Shown: one piece after another, positions 26,186 to 34,820 of the stretch
Layout of the letters: each line of letters opens with the position of its first letter
Position numbering within the stretch: position 1 is the stretch's first letter
Origin: Desulfofustis sp. PB-SRB1
GTDB lineage: Bacteria; Desulfobacterota; Desulfobulbia; Desulfobulbales; Desulfocapsaceae
Length of the DNA stretch: 64,000 bases
Direction: 5' to 3'
NCBI GenBank assembly: GCA_016722945.1
Contig: JAEQMT010000009.1
Span: 1 to 64,000, forward strand
Translations under genes and position numbers: made by a program
The notes under the pieces: generated by a model
The model's input: only the letters and a program-made list of their open reading frames with translations
What the model was told of the DNA's origin: nothing
Databases searched by the model: none

Positions 26186-27433
26186 TCAAGTGGAATTGAT
26201 GATATTGCCTATTGGTGAAGCGATCAGATAAATCATTGCGATGAACGTCATGGGGTTGCGATATCCTCGTGCTCTGGCACGGGCAGCCTGGAATAAGCTA
26301 TTGAGCCCTTCAAGGCGTGCCGTGCTGTGTTGTGATTGCCAGCGTGCTTCGATGGCCGGGCGATGGCGGATGACTGTCTCAATAGCCTCGATCACCGGCT
26401 GTAACAGGGGGGAACGGTGCAACTCCATGCTCGACACATTCAGTAAGAAATGGCTCAAGCGCCACGTGGCAGCTCGAGGGGTGGCAGCTTTTCGTATCCA
26501 TCGGAGTTTTTCCTTAACCCGCCAGGCAATCGCCGTGAAGAAGTCCATTCGCTCCAGTTCGGCAAGCGCTTCTTTCTGGTTTTCCGTTAAGGTGCCGTCA
26601 GCATTTTTCAAAGTGGCCCAGCGCGTATGTTTGGGAAGTTCCTTCTGTTTGGATTCAAGTACCCGAACTTTATTGACCGCCTCGGTGAATGTTTGTACCA
26701 CATGGAACCAGTCAACGGTCACCGTTGCCTTGTCAAAGTATTCACCAACCCCGGCAAGAAAGGCTTTAGACATGTCGCACACAACCTCCACGATCCGATC
26801 AGCGTGACCTCCATGACGATGCAAAAACTGTTTGAATTGGCGAAGCACCTCTTTGCCCTTACCGACCGTGGCGAAGATAACGGGCTGTTTTTCCTTGTCC
26901 AGGTCGATAAAGACGGTCACATAGTTGTGCCGTCTTTTTGATGCAGTCTCGTCAAATCCAATGGCGGTAAGCGTGGAGAGGTCGAGTTTGTTCATGCTGA
27001 CGGAGATATAATAAAAGACGATGCGCCACAATTTCTTATCGGTAATGCCGATGATCCTGGCAGCAGAGTTCACCGGCATCTCTTTCACCAGGCTGAGTGC
27101 AACCTGCTCGAACAGCAAGGTAAATTTGCTGCCCTTGCGTGCCCATGGAACCTCTATTTTCTTGACGCCGTGCTCCTCACATCTGATTCGTGGAACGGCG
27201 GCGGTGATGTAACAATGATGTTGGAAGAAATTAAGGTGGCGCCAGGTATTTTCCCTGAAATCATGGGCTTTGCATGGTTTCTTGCACACCGGGCAGGGGA
27301 AGGTTGCGCCACGATCTGTGCTGAGCGTAATCCGCAATTCATGGGGGGAGAGCTCTTGGTTCAGGCTTTGTCCGCTGATTTTCCACGGCGCTTCAATACC
27401 CAAGCCTAAGGAGATGATGTCATTACCGTTCAT
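26186..27433 (-). CDS. ISL3-family transposase
   Basis: 415 residues. N-terminal zinc-finger and HTH: CPVCKKPCKAHDFRENTWRH and RIRCEEHGVKKIEVPWARKG. The DDE core has LTAIGFDETASKRRHNYVTV (Asp), DRIVEVVCDMSKAFLAGVGE (Asp) and QSQHSTARLEGLNSLFQAAR (Glu). The stop codon lies within the left inverted repeat. Start ATG 27433. Apparently functional. Confidence 0.94.
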   Translation of the reverse strand: MNGNDIISLGLGIEAPWKISGQSLNQELSPHELRITLSTDRGATFPCPVCKKPCKAHDFRENTWRHLNFFQHHCYITAAVPRIRCEEHGVKKIEVPWARKGSKFTLLFEQVALSLVKEMPVNSAARIIGITDKKLWRIVFYYISVSMNKLDLSTLTAIGFDETASKRRHNYVTVFIDLDKEKQPVIFATVGKGKEVLRQFKQFLHRHGGHADRIVEVVCDMSKAFLAGVGEYFDKATVTVDWFHVVQTFTEAVNKVRVLESKQKELPKHTRWATLKNADGTLTENQKEALAELERMDFFTAIAWRVKEKLRWIRKAATPRAATWRLSHFLLNVSSMELHRSPLLQPVIEAIETVIRHRPAIEARWQSQHSTARLEGLNSLFQAARARARGYRNPMTFIAMIYLIASPIGNIINST

Positions 27434-27438
27434 GATAA

Positions 27439-27496
27439 CCTCGTGGTTTGGAGTGGATTTGGCTCATCATAACCAAATCCACTCCAAACGACGAGG
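27439..27496. repeat. 24-bp inverted repeat at the right end of the ISL3 element
   Basis: CCTCGTGGTTTGGAGTGGAT.. (27439-27462) and its complement (27473-27496) match over 24 bp with one mismatch around a 10-base loop. The right arm is the IS terminal repeat, so the element carries an inverted second copy just inside, next to the transposase start. Confidence 0.75.
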
Positions 27497-27500
27497 AACC

Positions 27501-27837
27501 GTAATTGGGTATGACTGCAAAATGTCAAGGATAAAGATTTGACACCCTCACGTAGCTCAGGATATTGACACCCTCACGTAGCCGAGACACCACGCACCAC
27601 CCTCACGCAGCCTTACAGCCCCAACCACCCAGACTCAAAGGGTTATAAGTTATGTCAATAACTCTGTGTCAAGGTAATAGAAAATGAGATCACAGTGGGG
27701 AAGCCCATCAATCATGATCTGTACCGGCAGGTCGGTGGTGCTCGCCAATGAGCACTTTTTGTAGTATATGGTGATGAGTTGTAGTTTCGCATTGGCTGCA
27801 GGTATCTCTAGCCCAAAATCGAGTCCAATTTTCGTTT
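27501..27837. other. Non-coding region holding repeat copy C
   Basis: 27505-27546 (TTGGGTATGACTGCAAAATG, TCAAGGATAAAGATTTGACA) is a diverged form of repeats A and B. It is followed by a threefold CCCTCACG(T/C)AG(C) unit (27543-27612). The remainder is the upstream region of the histidine kinase gene; no clear promoter or ORF. Confidence 0.55.
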
Positions 27838-30255
27838 ATGAGACGAAAACCAAAACTATCGCTGTCATCGGCGCCGTTTTACGTCTCTATCCTGGTGATC
27901 ATCGCGCTGGGGGCCTTTGTCGGACTGTTCTGGTCGCTGCATGAGTATCAGGCCTACCAGGCATCGATAGACAATATCCGCGGCAACTACCAGTCGTTGT
28001 ATCGGCAGCGGGTGCGGGGCGAGATATCACGGTTGGTGGACTTCATTGAATTTGAGCGGACCCAGGCCTATGCCGAGACCGAAGACGAGATCAGGCAGAA
28101 GGTGCAGACCGCTCATACCATTGCCTCTCATATGTATCGGTTCTATGGCGACGAGCTTACCAGTGAGACCCTTCGGGCAATGGTGGCGGAGATATTGCGG
28201 CCGATTCGCTGGCAAAACGGTAAAGGGTACTATTTTGCCGGCCTGGTGAGCGATGCCCGCCTGGAGCTGTTCGCCGATGACCCCTATTTTGAGGGCAAGG
28301 AGCTGAGTATCCATACAGATCAGCGCGGCAATCCATTCTTTGCCGGGATCATCGAGCTGGTTGTGGAAAAAGGGGCCGGTGTCATTCACTTCGATCTGGA
28401 AAAGCCGGCGTTTCCCGGACGCTATTTTTCAACCTATGGTTTTGTTAAATACTTCGCCCCGTTTGACTGGTTTATCGGCGCCGGCCTGGACATCGAAGAC
28501 ACCCAAACGCTCCTGCGGGAAGAGGTCCTGAGCCGGATGCGGGATCTGCGCGACGGCGGTGTCGAGGTGTTCGCGTTTCGCGACGACGGCACCATCATTA
28601 GCTATGATGATGAAATAATGGTGGGCCGGTCGATCCGTGAGGTGTTCGATGATGCCGGTGCCGCCTCCGGCGCACTGATGCTGGCCGCCGCCACCGGCCC
28701 GGAGAAAGAGGGTTTTTTGGGGTACCGGGGAACAGGGCGCGACTCCAGCCAAAGCGGACGTCGTCTTGCCTTTGTCAAAACATATGATGAGTGGGGATGG
28801 ATTATCGGCGCGGCCATCGGGATGGATGCCATGGAGCGGGCGATTGCCTCCGAAACCGCGACCTATCGGCAGATATCGTTTCGCAATGTGGCCGCCTTCG
28901 TGGTCTTGTTCATTATCGCCGTTGGTTTGTTGCTCTACAGCTCATACGTCTATTCCCGCAAAATCAAAGCGGGGCTGATACTGTTCACTGATTTTTTCCG
29001 GGCCGCTGCCGACAGCAATATAAAGATAGACAGACAGGCGCTTGTGTTCGCCGAATTTGAGGAACTGGGCGTCCTTGCCAATCAGATGGTGGAAGACCGC
29101 GTCACCAAAGAGCGGCGGCTGATGCGCAACGAGCTTCGGCTGGATACCCTGCTGCGGCTTGGCGCCATGGATAAGCGGTCGCTGCAGGATATCTATGATT
29201 TCATTGTGCAGCGTGCCGTGCTCATCTCCGGCAGCAGGCGCGGATACCTGGCCATGGTAAACAGCAATCAGCGCTATCTGAGCTTGTGCGGCTACGTCGA
29301 TGAGCAGAGAGCGGACAGCCACAGCCGGCTGCCGCACAACATCACCAGAGCGGTGGATGAGGGCGGCCTGCCCGCTCTTGCCGTACAGCGTGGTCGGCCG
29401 CTTGTCTGTAACGATTGTGCGATCCCGGCCCATCAGACATTTCCCTATCAGCGGACGGGCGATTATCACTGTGACGTGCCGCTGCTGGACGGTGGTCGAG
29501 TTGTTCTGGTGGTGGGCGTTGCCGGCGGCGGTGAACCCTATCAGGAGGCCGATGTCCGGCAGTTGACCCTGCTGGTGGAAGGCATGTGGCTCCATGTGCA
29601 GAGAATGTGCGCGGAAGAGGAGATGGCCAGGCTGGAGAGAAAAATTATCGCGGTCAGTGAAGAGGAGCGCAACACCATCGGGCGCGACCTGCACGATGAT
29701 CTCGGCTCACACCTCTCCGGTGTTGCCCTGTTGAGCAAGGCGTTGCACAAAAAGCTCGAAACCGAATCCCCCGAGCGCGCCGCTCAATTGGGCGCTATCC
29801 GCACCCTGATTCAAGAGGCCATCGAGAAAACCCGCCGGCTGTCGCGCGGACTCTACCCGGTGCATGTGGTGGAGCAGGGGTTGGCGGCGGCCCTTGAGGA
29901 GCTGGCCCATGAAGCGGAGCAGCTCTTTGTGGTTCGCTGCACCCTTGAAATTGCCGATATCTGTCAGGGACTTGACCCTCACATTGCCGCCCAGATCTAC
30001 TTTATTGCCCGTGAAGCAGTATTTAACGCGGGTCGTCATGGGGCGCCGAAACGAATCGACATCATCCTTGCCTGCACCGCTGAGGGGGGCAGTGTGCAGG
30101 TCATCGATGACGGCTGTGGCTTTGATGAAAAAGATGGTAAGAAGGGACTGGGACTGCACTCAATGCACTACCGCGCCCGGGCCATCGGCGCCACGCTCAA
30201 TATTGTCTCGCCGCGTCATGGCGGGGTAAGTGTCCATATGTCATGGGAGCGATGA
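27838..30255 (+). CDS. Sensor histidine kinase: two Cache domains, GAF, HisKA_3 (NarL-type pair)
   Basis: 805 residues. TM1 (about 15-37, YVSILVIIALGAFVGLFWSL); periplasmic Cache-type sensor with NGKGYYFAGLVSDARLELFA and YFAPFDWFIGAGLDIEDTQT (about 130-230) and a second unit ending YDEWGWIIGAAIGMDAME (about 315-333); TM2 (about 352-374). The cytoplasmic GAF-like domain (about 435-580) contains Cys pairs. The dimerisation/phospho-acceptor motif is ERNTIGRDLHDDLGSHLSGV with His619, then a HATPase domain (REAVFNAGRHGAPKRIDIIL; DDGCGFDEKDGKKGLGLHSM). It phosphorylates the adjacent response regulator, with which it overlaps by four bases. Cache folds usually bind small carboxylates or amino acids. 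Placed directly upstream of the formate dehydrogenase operon, a likely target (inference). Confidence 0.92.
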   Translation: MRRKPKLSLSSAPFYVSILVIIALGAFVGLFWSLHEYQAYQASIDNIRGNYQSLYRQRVRGEISRLVDFIEFERTQAYAETEDEIRQKVQTAHTIASHMYRFYGDELTSETLRAMVAEILRPIRWQNGKGYYFAGLVSDARLELFADDPYFEGKELSIHTDQRGNPFFAGIIELVVEKGAGVIHFDLEKPAFPGRYFSTYGFVKYFAPFDWFIGAGLDIEDTQTLLREEVLSRMRDLRDGGVEVFAFRDDGTIISYDDEIMVGRSIREVFDDAGAASGALMLAAATGPEKEGFLGYRGTGRDSSQSGRRLAFVKTYDEWGWIIGAAIGMDAMERAIASETATYRQISFRNVAAFVVLFIIAVGLLLYSSYVYSRKIKAGLILFTDFFRAAADSNIKIDRQALVFAEFEELGVLANQMVEDRVTKERRLMRNELRLDTLLRLGAMDKRSLQDIYDFIVQRAVLISGSRRGYLAMVNSNQRYLSLCGYVDEQRADSHSRLPHNITRAVDEGGLPALAVQRGRPLVCNDCAIPAHQTFPYQRTGDYHCDVPLLDGGRVVLVVGVAGGGEPYQEADVRQLTLLVEGMWLHVQRMCAEEEMARLERKIIAVSEEERNTIGRDLHDDLGSHLSGVALLSKALHKKLETESPERAAQLGAIRTLIQEAIEKTRRLSRGLYPVHVVEQGLAAALEELAHEAEQLFVVRCTLEIADICQGLDPHIAAQIYFIAREAVFNAGRHGAPKRIDIILACTAEGGSVQVIDDGCGFDEKDGKKGLGLHSMHYRARAIGATLNIVSPRHGGVSVHMSWER

Positions 30256-30911
30256 TGAAATCACGAATCCTGATCGTTGATGATCATCCTATTTTTCGCA
30301 TGGGGATGCGGGAACTGCTTAACCAGGAAGATGATTTCCAGGTGGTCGCCGTTGCCGATGATATCGCCTGTGCCCGGCAGTGCATCGGCGAACAGCGTCC
30401 CGACATCGCCATCGTCGATATCTCCCTGGCCGCCGATAACGGTCTGGATCTGGTTCGCGAATTATCGGAAGAACACACTGATATCTCCGTTCTGGTGCTC
30501 TCCATGCATGACGAATCGGTCTGGGCGGAACGAGCCCTCCGGGCCGGCGCCAAGGGATACATCATGAAAGATGAGGCGTCGGACTCGGTAATCACCGCAC
30601 TTCGCACCATCCGGGACGGCTCCATCCATGTCTCCGAGGCGATGATGACCCAGTTGCTCTCCAGTTTTCAGGAAAACCCACAGTGCCGGGGGGCGGGGAC
30701 GGTCGATCTGCTTACCGACCGCGAGTTGCAGGTCTTTCGTCTGATCGGCGCCGGCCTTGCCACCCGTGAGATTGCCCAGCAGCTTAATCTCGGCATCAAA
30801 ACCATCGGCACCTATCGTGACCGGATACGGCAGAAACTCAATCTCAAGAGCGGCGCTGAACTGACCAGGCAGGCAGTGTTGTGGACGGAAAACCAGTGCA
30901 TTTCCCGGTAG
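30252..30911 (+). CDS. NarL/FixJ-type response regulator
   Basis: 219 residues from ATG 30252, which overlaps the kinase stop (ATGA); an upstream in-frame ATG 30243 is also possible. Receiver domain with ILIVDDHPIFRMGMRELLNQ, the phospho-accepting Asp in DIAIVDISLAADNGLDLVRE (about residue 55), and the conserved Lys in AKGYIMKDEASD. C-terminal LuxR-type HTH LTDRELQVFRLIGAGLATRE ... GIKTIGTYRDRIRQKLNL (about 153-205). It forms a transcription factor with the upstream kinase; the formate dehydrogenase genes begin 213 bp downstream on the same strand. Confidence 0.94.
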   Translation: MMKSRILIVDDHPIFRMGMRELLNQEDDFQVVAVADDIACARQCIGEQRPDIAIVDISLAADNGLDLVRELSEEHTDISVLVLSMHDESVWAERALRAGAKGYIMKDEASDSVITALRTIRDGSIHVSEAMMTQLLSSFQENPQCRGAGTVDLLTDRELQVFRLIGAGLATREIAQQLNLGIKTIGTYRDRIRQKLNLKSGAELTRQAVLWTENQCISR

Positions 30912-31014
30912 CTGTCCGGTAAGCAAAAACCCTACAAATTATCAGCACTGCACCTACCGAAAAAACAGCAATTTCCCGCTTTTATCATCCTCGCTTTTTT
31001 TCTATAGTCCATCC

Positions 31015-31123
31015 CATAAAAGGGTTGAAAGGCCTTCGGCGGTGACTGCCCATGGCAGGACACAGGGGTGTCCATGCCCTCATCTCGTCACCGGCCGCTG
31101 CCATTAATCGGAGGAGGTTTGCT
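31015..31123 (+). promoter_or_regulatory. Structured leader of the formate dehydrogenase operon
   Basis: Nested inverted repeats precede the first gene: CGGTGAC (31039-31045) pairs with GTCACCG (31087-31093), and inside it GGACAC / GTGTCC closes a small hairpin. GGAGGAGGT follows as ribosome site. A structured leader upstream of a molybdo/tungsto-enzyme operon could be a Moco-type riboswitch, but I cannot match the consensus by eye, so the class is open. A simple attenuator is the alternative. Confidence 0.4.
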
Positions 31124-31321
31124 ATGAAGCAGAACAGTACGGAACGGCGCTCGTTTCTGAAAAAGGTCCTGGCCGGTTCCGCCATCGGCGCGAGTATGGC
31201 GATTGGCGCCAGGCCGAAAACGGCGAAAGCCGCCACCACGGGGCGCTCTGCCGACCGCGGTCAGGAAACCTTGTATCAGGAAACGGAAGCATTTCGTAAG
31301 TACTACGATTCACTGCGTTAA
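31124..31321 (+). CDS. fdhX: Formate dehydrogenase accessory Tat peptide (FdhX-like)
   Basis: 65 residues, start ATG 31124 behind GGAGGTTTGCT. Twin-arginine motif ERRSFLKKVLAGSAIGASMA, cleavage expected near TAKAATT, then a 35-residue mature tail ending ETEAFRKYYDSLR. Such short Tat-targeted peptides sit directly in front of periplasmic formate dehydrogenase alpha genes in many proteobacteria; the family is known as formate dehydrogenase region TAT target. 17 bp separate it from fdhA. Function unclear, possibly assembly or an additional small subunit. Confidence 0.85.
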   Translation: MKQNSTERRSFLKKVLAGSAIGASMAIGARPKTAKAATTGRSADRGQETLYQETEAFRKYYDSLR

Positions 31322-31338
31322 TTTTTCGGAGGAAAGAT

Positions 31339-34131
31339 ATGGCACGCAAAAAAATCAGCAAAACCGGGGTTTCGTCAACGGCGAGAAGCCGGGTGACGCT
31401 TAATCCTAAATTGGCGCGGCGCTCCTTTCTCAAGTTGTCCGCCGCCACCGCCGCCCTTTCCGGAGCGGCGATGACCGCCAAGATGACCGGTAAAGCCAAC
31501 GCGGCGCAAGCAGCCAACGATATGTACCCCGATTCACAGATGGTACGCTCGGTCTGCACCCACTGTGCGGTGGGCTGCGGGATTAACGCCGAGGTGAACA
31601 ACGGGGTGTGGGTTCGCCAGGAAGTGGCGGCGGACCATCCCGTCTCACGTGGCGCTTACTGCTGTAAGGGTGCCAGTGCTATCGACATGGTGACCAGTCC
31701 GCAGCGTTTGAAAAGCCCCATGAAGCGGGTAAATGGTAAATGGCAGACCCTGTCCTGGGATCAGGCCATGGATGAGATCAGTGCGAAGCTCACCGAAATT
31801 CGCGATACCGACGGCCCCGACGCCCTGCACTTTAACGGCAGCGCCAAGGTCTCTACGGAGATGGCCTATCTGCAGAGGAAATTTGCCGCTTTCTGGGGGT
31901 CCAACAACATCGACCACCAGGCCCGCATCTGACACTCCTCAACGGTGGCAGGTGTCGCCAACACATGGGGTTACGGTGCAATGACCAACAGCCTGAACGA
32001 TATCAGGCATGCAAAATCAATGATTTTTATCGGTTCAAACGCAACCGAGGCGCATCCCGTTTCACTGCAGCATATTCTGCACGCCAAAGAGGTCAATAAC
32101 GCGCCTATTATCGTGGTTGACCCACGCTTTACCAAGCTGGCCGCCAAGTCCGATGAATTCGTTCGCATCCGGCCGGGCTCCGACTGCGCCTTCATCATGG
32201 GGTTGATCAACGAGGTGATCATCAACGGCTGGGAGGACAAGCAGTTCATCAAGACCCGAGTCTCCGGGTATCCGGAGATGAAAGAGGTGGCCGCCCACTA
32301 TACTCCCGAGGTGGTGGAGGACATCACCGGCATTCCCGCGGCGCAAACCAGAAAAGTCGCCAAGATGCTGGCCATGAACCGGCCCACCTCGCTAACCTGG
32401 TGCATGGGCGGTACCCAGCATCATATCGGCTCATCCATTACCCGGGCCTTCTGCATCCTGCAGCTGGTGCTTGGTAACATGGGGAAATCAGGCGGCGGTA
32501 CCAACATCTTCCGCGGCCATGATAACGTTCAGGGCGCCACCGATATGTGCGTGCTGTCGCACTCGCTGCCCGCCTACTACGGTCTGAGTGACGGTGCCTG
32601 GCAACATTGGTGCCGGGTCTGGGACGTGGACTATGATTACATCGTATCGCGCTTCAAGGACAAGGAGTGGATGAATGCCAATGGATTCACCCTGGCGCGC
32701 TGGTATGAAGGGGTGCTGCAAAACGACGAAATCACCCAGTACACCCCGATCAAGGCGCTTTTTCAGTGGGGTATCGGGCTTAACTCAAACTCCCAGTTCG
32801 CCAAGGTTAAAGAGGCTATGGACAAGCTCGACCTGCTGGTGGTGGTGGATCCTTTTCCCACCGCAACAGCCGCCGCCTGCGAGAGCGACAATATTTACCT
32901 GCTGCCGTCCGCCAGTCAGTATGAGACCTCCGGCTCGGTGACCTCCACCAGTCGCCAGATTCAATGGCGCTATAAGATCGTCGATCCGATCGGCGGCTGC
33001 AAAGACGATTATACAATCATGCAGGAGCTGGTCAACCGCCTCGGTTTTGCCGATGAGTTCTACAAAAATATCAAGGAAGTACCGGAGGACATCACCCGCG
33101 AGATCAACAAGGGGGCATTGACCATCGGCTACAACGGCCAGTCTCCGGAGCGTATCAAGAAGCATATGGAGAACTGGCATACCTTTGATATCGAGACCCT
33201 GCAGGCCGTGGGTGGGCCGTGCGACGGCGAGTACTACGGCATGCCGTGGCCATGCTGGACCGATGAGCATCCCGGTACCCCGATTCTCTACGACATCTCC
33301 AAGTCGGTGGCCGAAGGCGGTCTGCCCTTCAGAAATCGGTTCGGCGATGTGGCCACCTATGTGATGAGTGGCCGGGAAGAGATTCAGCTGGCTGAGAAGG
33401 GCGTCTGTAATCCGGGCAGTGAGGTAGAGGGCGGCTATCCCGAGTTCAAGGATGTAGTTCCCGGCACCAACTGGAAAACGGATCTCTCCCAGGAAACCAT
33501 CAAGGAAGCGATCGGTCGAGGCATGGCCCCGTTCGGCAATGCCCGTGCCCGCTGCGTGGTCTGGAGCTTTCCGGATCAGATCCCGATCCATCGCGAGCCG
33601 CTGCACAGTCCGCGCCCGGATTTGATCGAGAAGTACCCCACCTATGAGGACAAGCCGAACCACTATCGGGTATTTACCAAGTATAAGAGCGAGCAGAATC
33701 CCGAATTGGTTAAGAGCTTCCCCTATGTTCTCACCACCGGAAGGATGGTCGAGCACATGGGTGGCGGGGCGGAGACCCGCAGCAATAAGTATCTCTCGGA
33801 ATTGCAACCGGAGATGTATGCGGAGATTAATCCGCGGCTGGGTAACAACTTAGGTATTCGCGACGGTGAGATGGTGTGGATCGAGTCGCCTGAAGGCGGC
33901 AAGATCAAGGTGAAGGCGTTTTTCACCGAACGGGTTGATGATAAGACCATTTTCATGCCGTTTCATTTCGGCGGAATGCTTGCCGGAAAGTCTCTGGCGG
34001 GGAATTATCCCGAAGGTCATGCTCCCTATGTCGTGGGCGAATCGGCAAATGTCTGCACCAACTATGGCTATGACATTATTACCCAAATCCAGGCGACCAA
34101 AGACGGTCTCTGCAACGTGAGCCGAGCATAG
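31339..34131 (+). CDS. fdhA: Formate dehydrogenase catalytic subunit, selenoprotein (UGA = Sec198)
   Basis: 930 residues when TGA 31930-31932 is read as selenocysteine; the frame is open and identical on both sides ([26 protein letters not shown]). Tat signal [18 protein letters not shown], then a 4Fe-4S site [11 protein letters not shown]...YCCKGAS. bis-MGD binding motifs follow, e.g. [35 protein letters not shown] and [20 protein letters not shown]. The C-terminal domain has [15 protein letters not shown] and ends [19 protein letters not shown]. It oxidises formate to CO2 (or the reverse) in the periplasm, passing electrons to FdhB and the cytochrome b subunit. The Sec-coding hairpin follows the UGA directly. 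Confidence 0.97.
31930..31975 (+). promoter_or_regulatory. Selenocysteine UGA codon and adjoining SECIS-type hairpin
   Basis: TGA at 31930-31932 is followed by CACTCCTCAACGGTGGCAGG and TGTCGCCAACACA. The segment GGTGGCA-GGTG-TCGCC can form a short stem with a GGT-containing loop about 14-25 bases past the UGA, the arrangement of bacterial SECIS elements recognised by SelB. Position and loop fit those of known formate dehydrogenase genes. Confidence 0.75.
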
Positions 34132-34149
34132 CTCCGGGAGGATTGATCA

Positions 34150-34734
34150 ATGTCACGAATGAAATTCTTATGCGATATCGAACGATGTATCGACTGCGGC
34201 GGCTGCGTGATTGCCTGTAAAGAGGGCAATCATATCCCCGTGGGCGTCAACCGTCGACAGGTACTCACCATTAATCAGGGCAAGCCGGGGGAAAAATCGT
34301 TTTCCACCGCCTGTATGCATTGCTCTGATGCGCCCTGCATCGCGGTCTGCCCGGTGGATGCCCTCTATCAGCGGGAGGACGGCATCGTGCTGGTCAGCAA
34401 GAAGACCTGCATCGGCTGCGGTTACTGCTTTATGGCGTGTCCCTTCGGGGCGCCGCAGTTCCCCACCGGCGAGGTGTTCGGGGCCCGCGGGGCGATGGAT
34501 AAGTGTACCTTCTGCGCCGGCGGGCCGGAAGAAAATCACAGCGCCGAAGAGCAAAAGCTCTACGGCCAGAACCGGATTGCCGAAGGCAAGGTGCCGCTCT
34601 GCGCCGCCATGTGCGCCACCAAGGCGCTGCTGGCCGGCGACGGCAACACGGTGGCATCCATATACCGCGACCGTCAGTTCAAGCGCGGCTCCGGGGTAAA
34701 TGCCTGGGGCCAGGACAAGGCCTATCAGGGCTGA
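34150..34734 (+). CDS. fdhB: Formate dehydrogenase iron-sulfur subunit
   Basis: 194 residues with four Cys clusters for 4Fe-4S centres: CDIERCIDCGGCVIACKEGN at the N-terminus, CMHCSDAPCIAVCPVDAL (about 56-73), CIGCGYCFMACPFGAPQF (about 88-105), and CTFC...LCAAMCATKALL near the end. It lacks the C-terminal membrane helix of E. coli FdnH, so anchoring must come from the cytochrome b subunit. 18 bp behind fdhA with AGGAGG as ribosome site. It wires electrons from the alpha to the gamma subunit. Confidence 0.95.
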   Translation: MSRMKFLCDIERCIDCGGCVIACKEGNHIPVGVNRRQVLTINQGKPGEKSFSTACMHCSDAPCIAVCPVDALYQREDGIVLVSKKTCIGCGYCFMACPFGAPQFPTGEVFGARGAMDKCTFCAGGPEENHSAEEQKLYGQNRIAEGKVPLCAAMCATKALLAGDGNTVASIYRDRQFKRGSGVNAWGQDKAYQG

Positions 34735-34746
34735 TCTTGAACCGTA

Positions 34747-34779
34747 TTCCGGCATGCCTGATGCGCGGGCATGCCGGAA
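34747..34779 (+). promoter_or_regulatory. Perfect hairpin between the FeS and cytochrome b genes
   Basis: Arms TTCCGGCATGCC (34747-34758) and GGCATGCCGGAA (34768-34779), loop 9 bases. No T-run, so it is more likely an mRNA-stabilising or processing element that uncouples expression of the soluble dimer from the membrane subunit. Confidence 0.6.
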
Positions 34780-34820
34780 CTATCTCTGGTCCGCGCACCG
34801 CTGGTGTATAGAGAGTGAAT

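Larger units (their letters stand above)
26172..27500 (-). mobile_element. ISL3-family insertion sequence
   Basis: About 1.33 kb. Imperfect ends GCCTCTTCGTCGTTTCAAGT (left) and GGTTCCTCGTCGTTTGGAGT (right, opposite strand). No 8-bp target duplication found (flanks CTTTTTTA and GTAATTGG), so it is old or recombined. The transposase is intact. Inside the right end is a near-perfect inverted copy of the terminal repeat (27439-27496). Confidence 0.82.

Noticed and set aside
26164-27508. 8-bp duplication for the ISL3 element
   Set aside because: CTTTTTTA and GTAATTGG do not match; ends are assigned from the inverted repeats only.
28942-29694. 250-codon open frame antisense to the Cache histidine kinase
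   Set aside because: Opposite a real, continuous kinase gene; no recognisable protein features.
32785-33807. 340-codon open frame antisense to fdhA
   Set aside because: It lies wholly opposite a well-conserved catalytic subunit, has no domain resemblance and no ribosome site; a shadow of GC-biased codon use.
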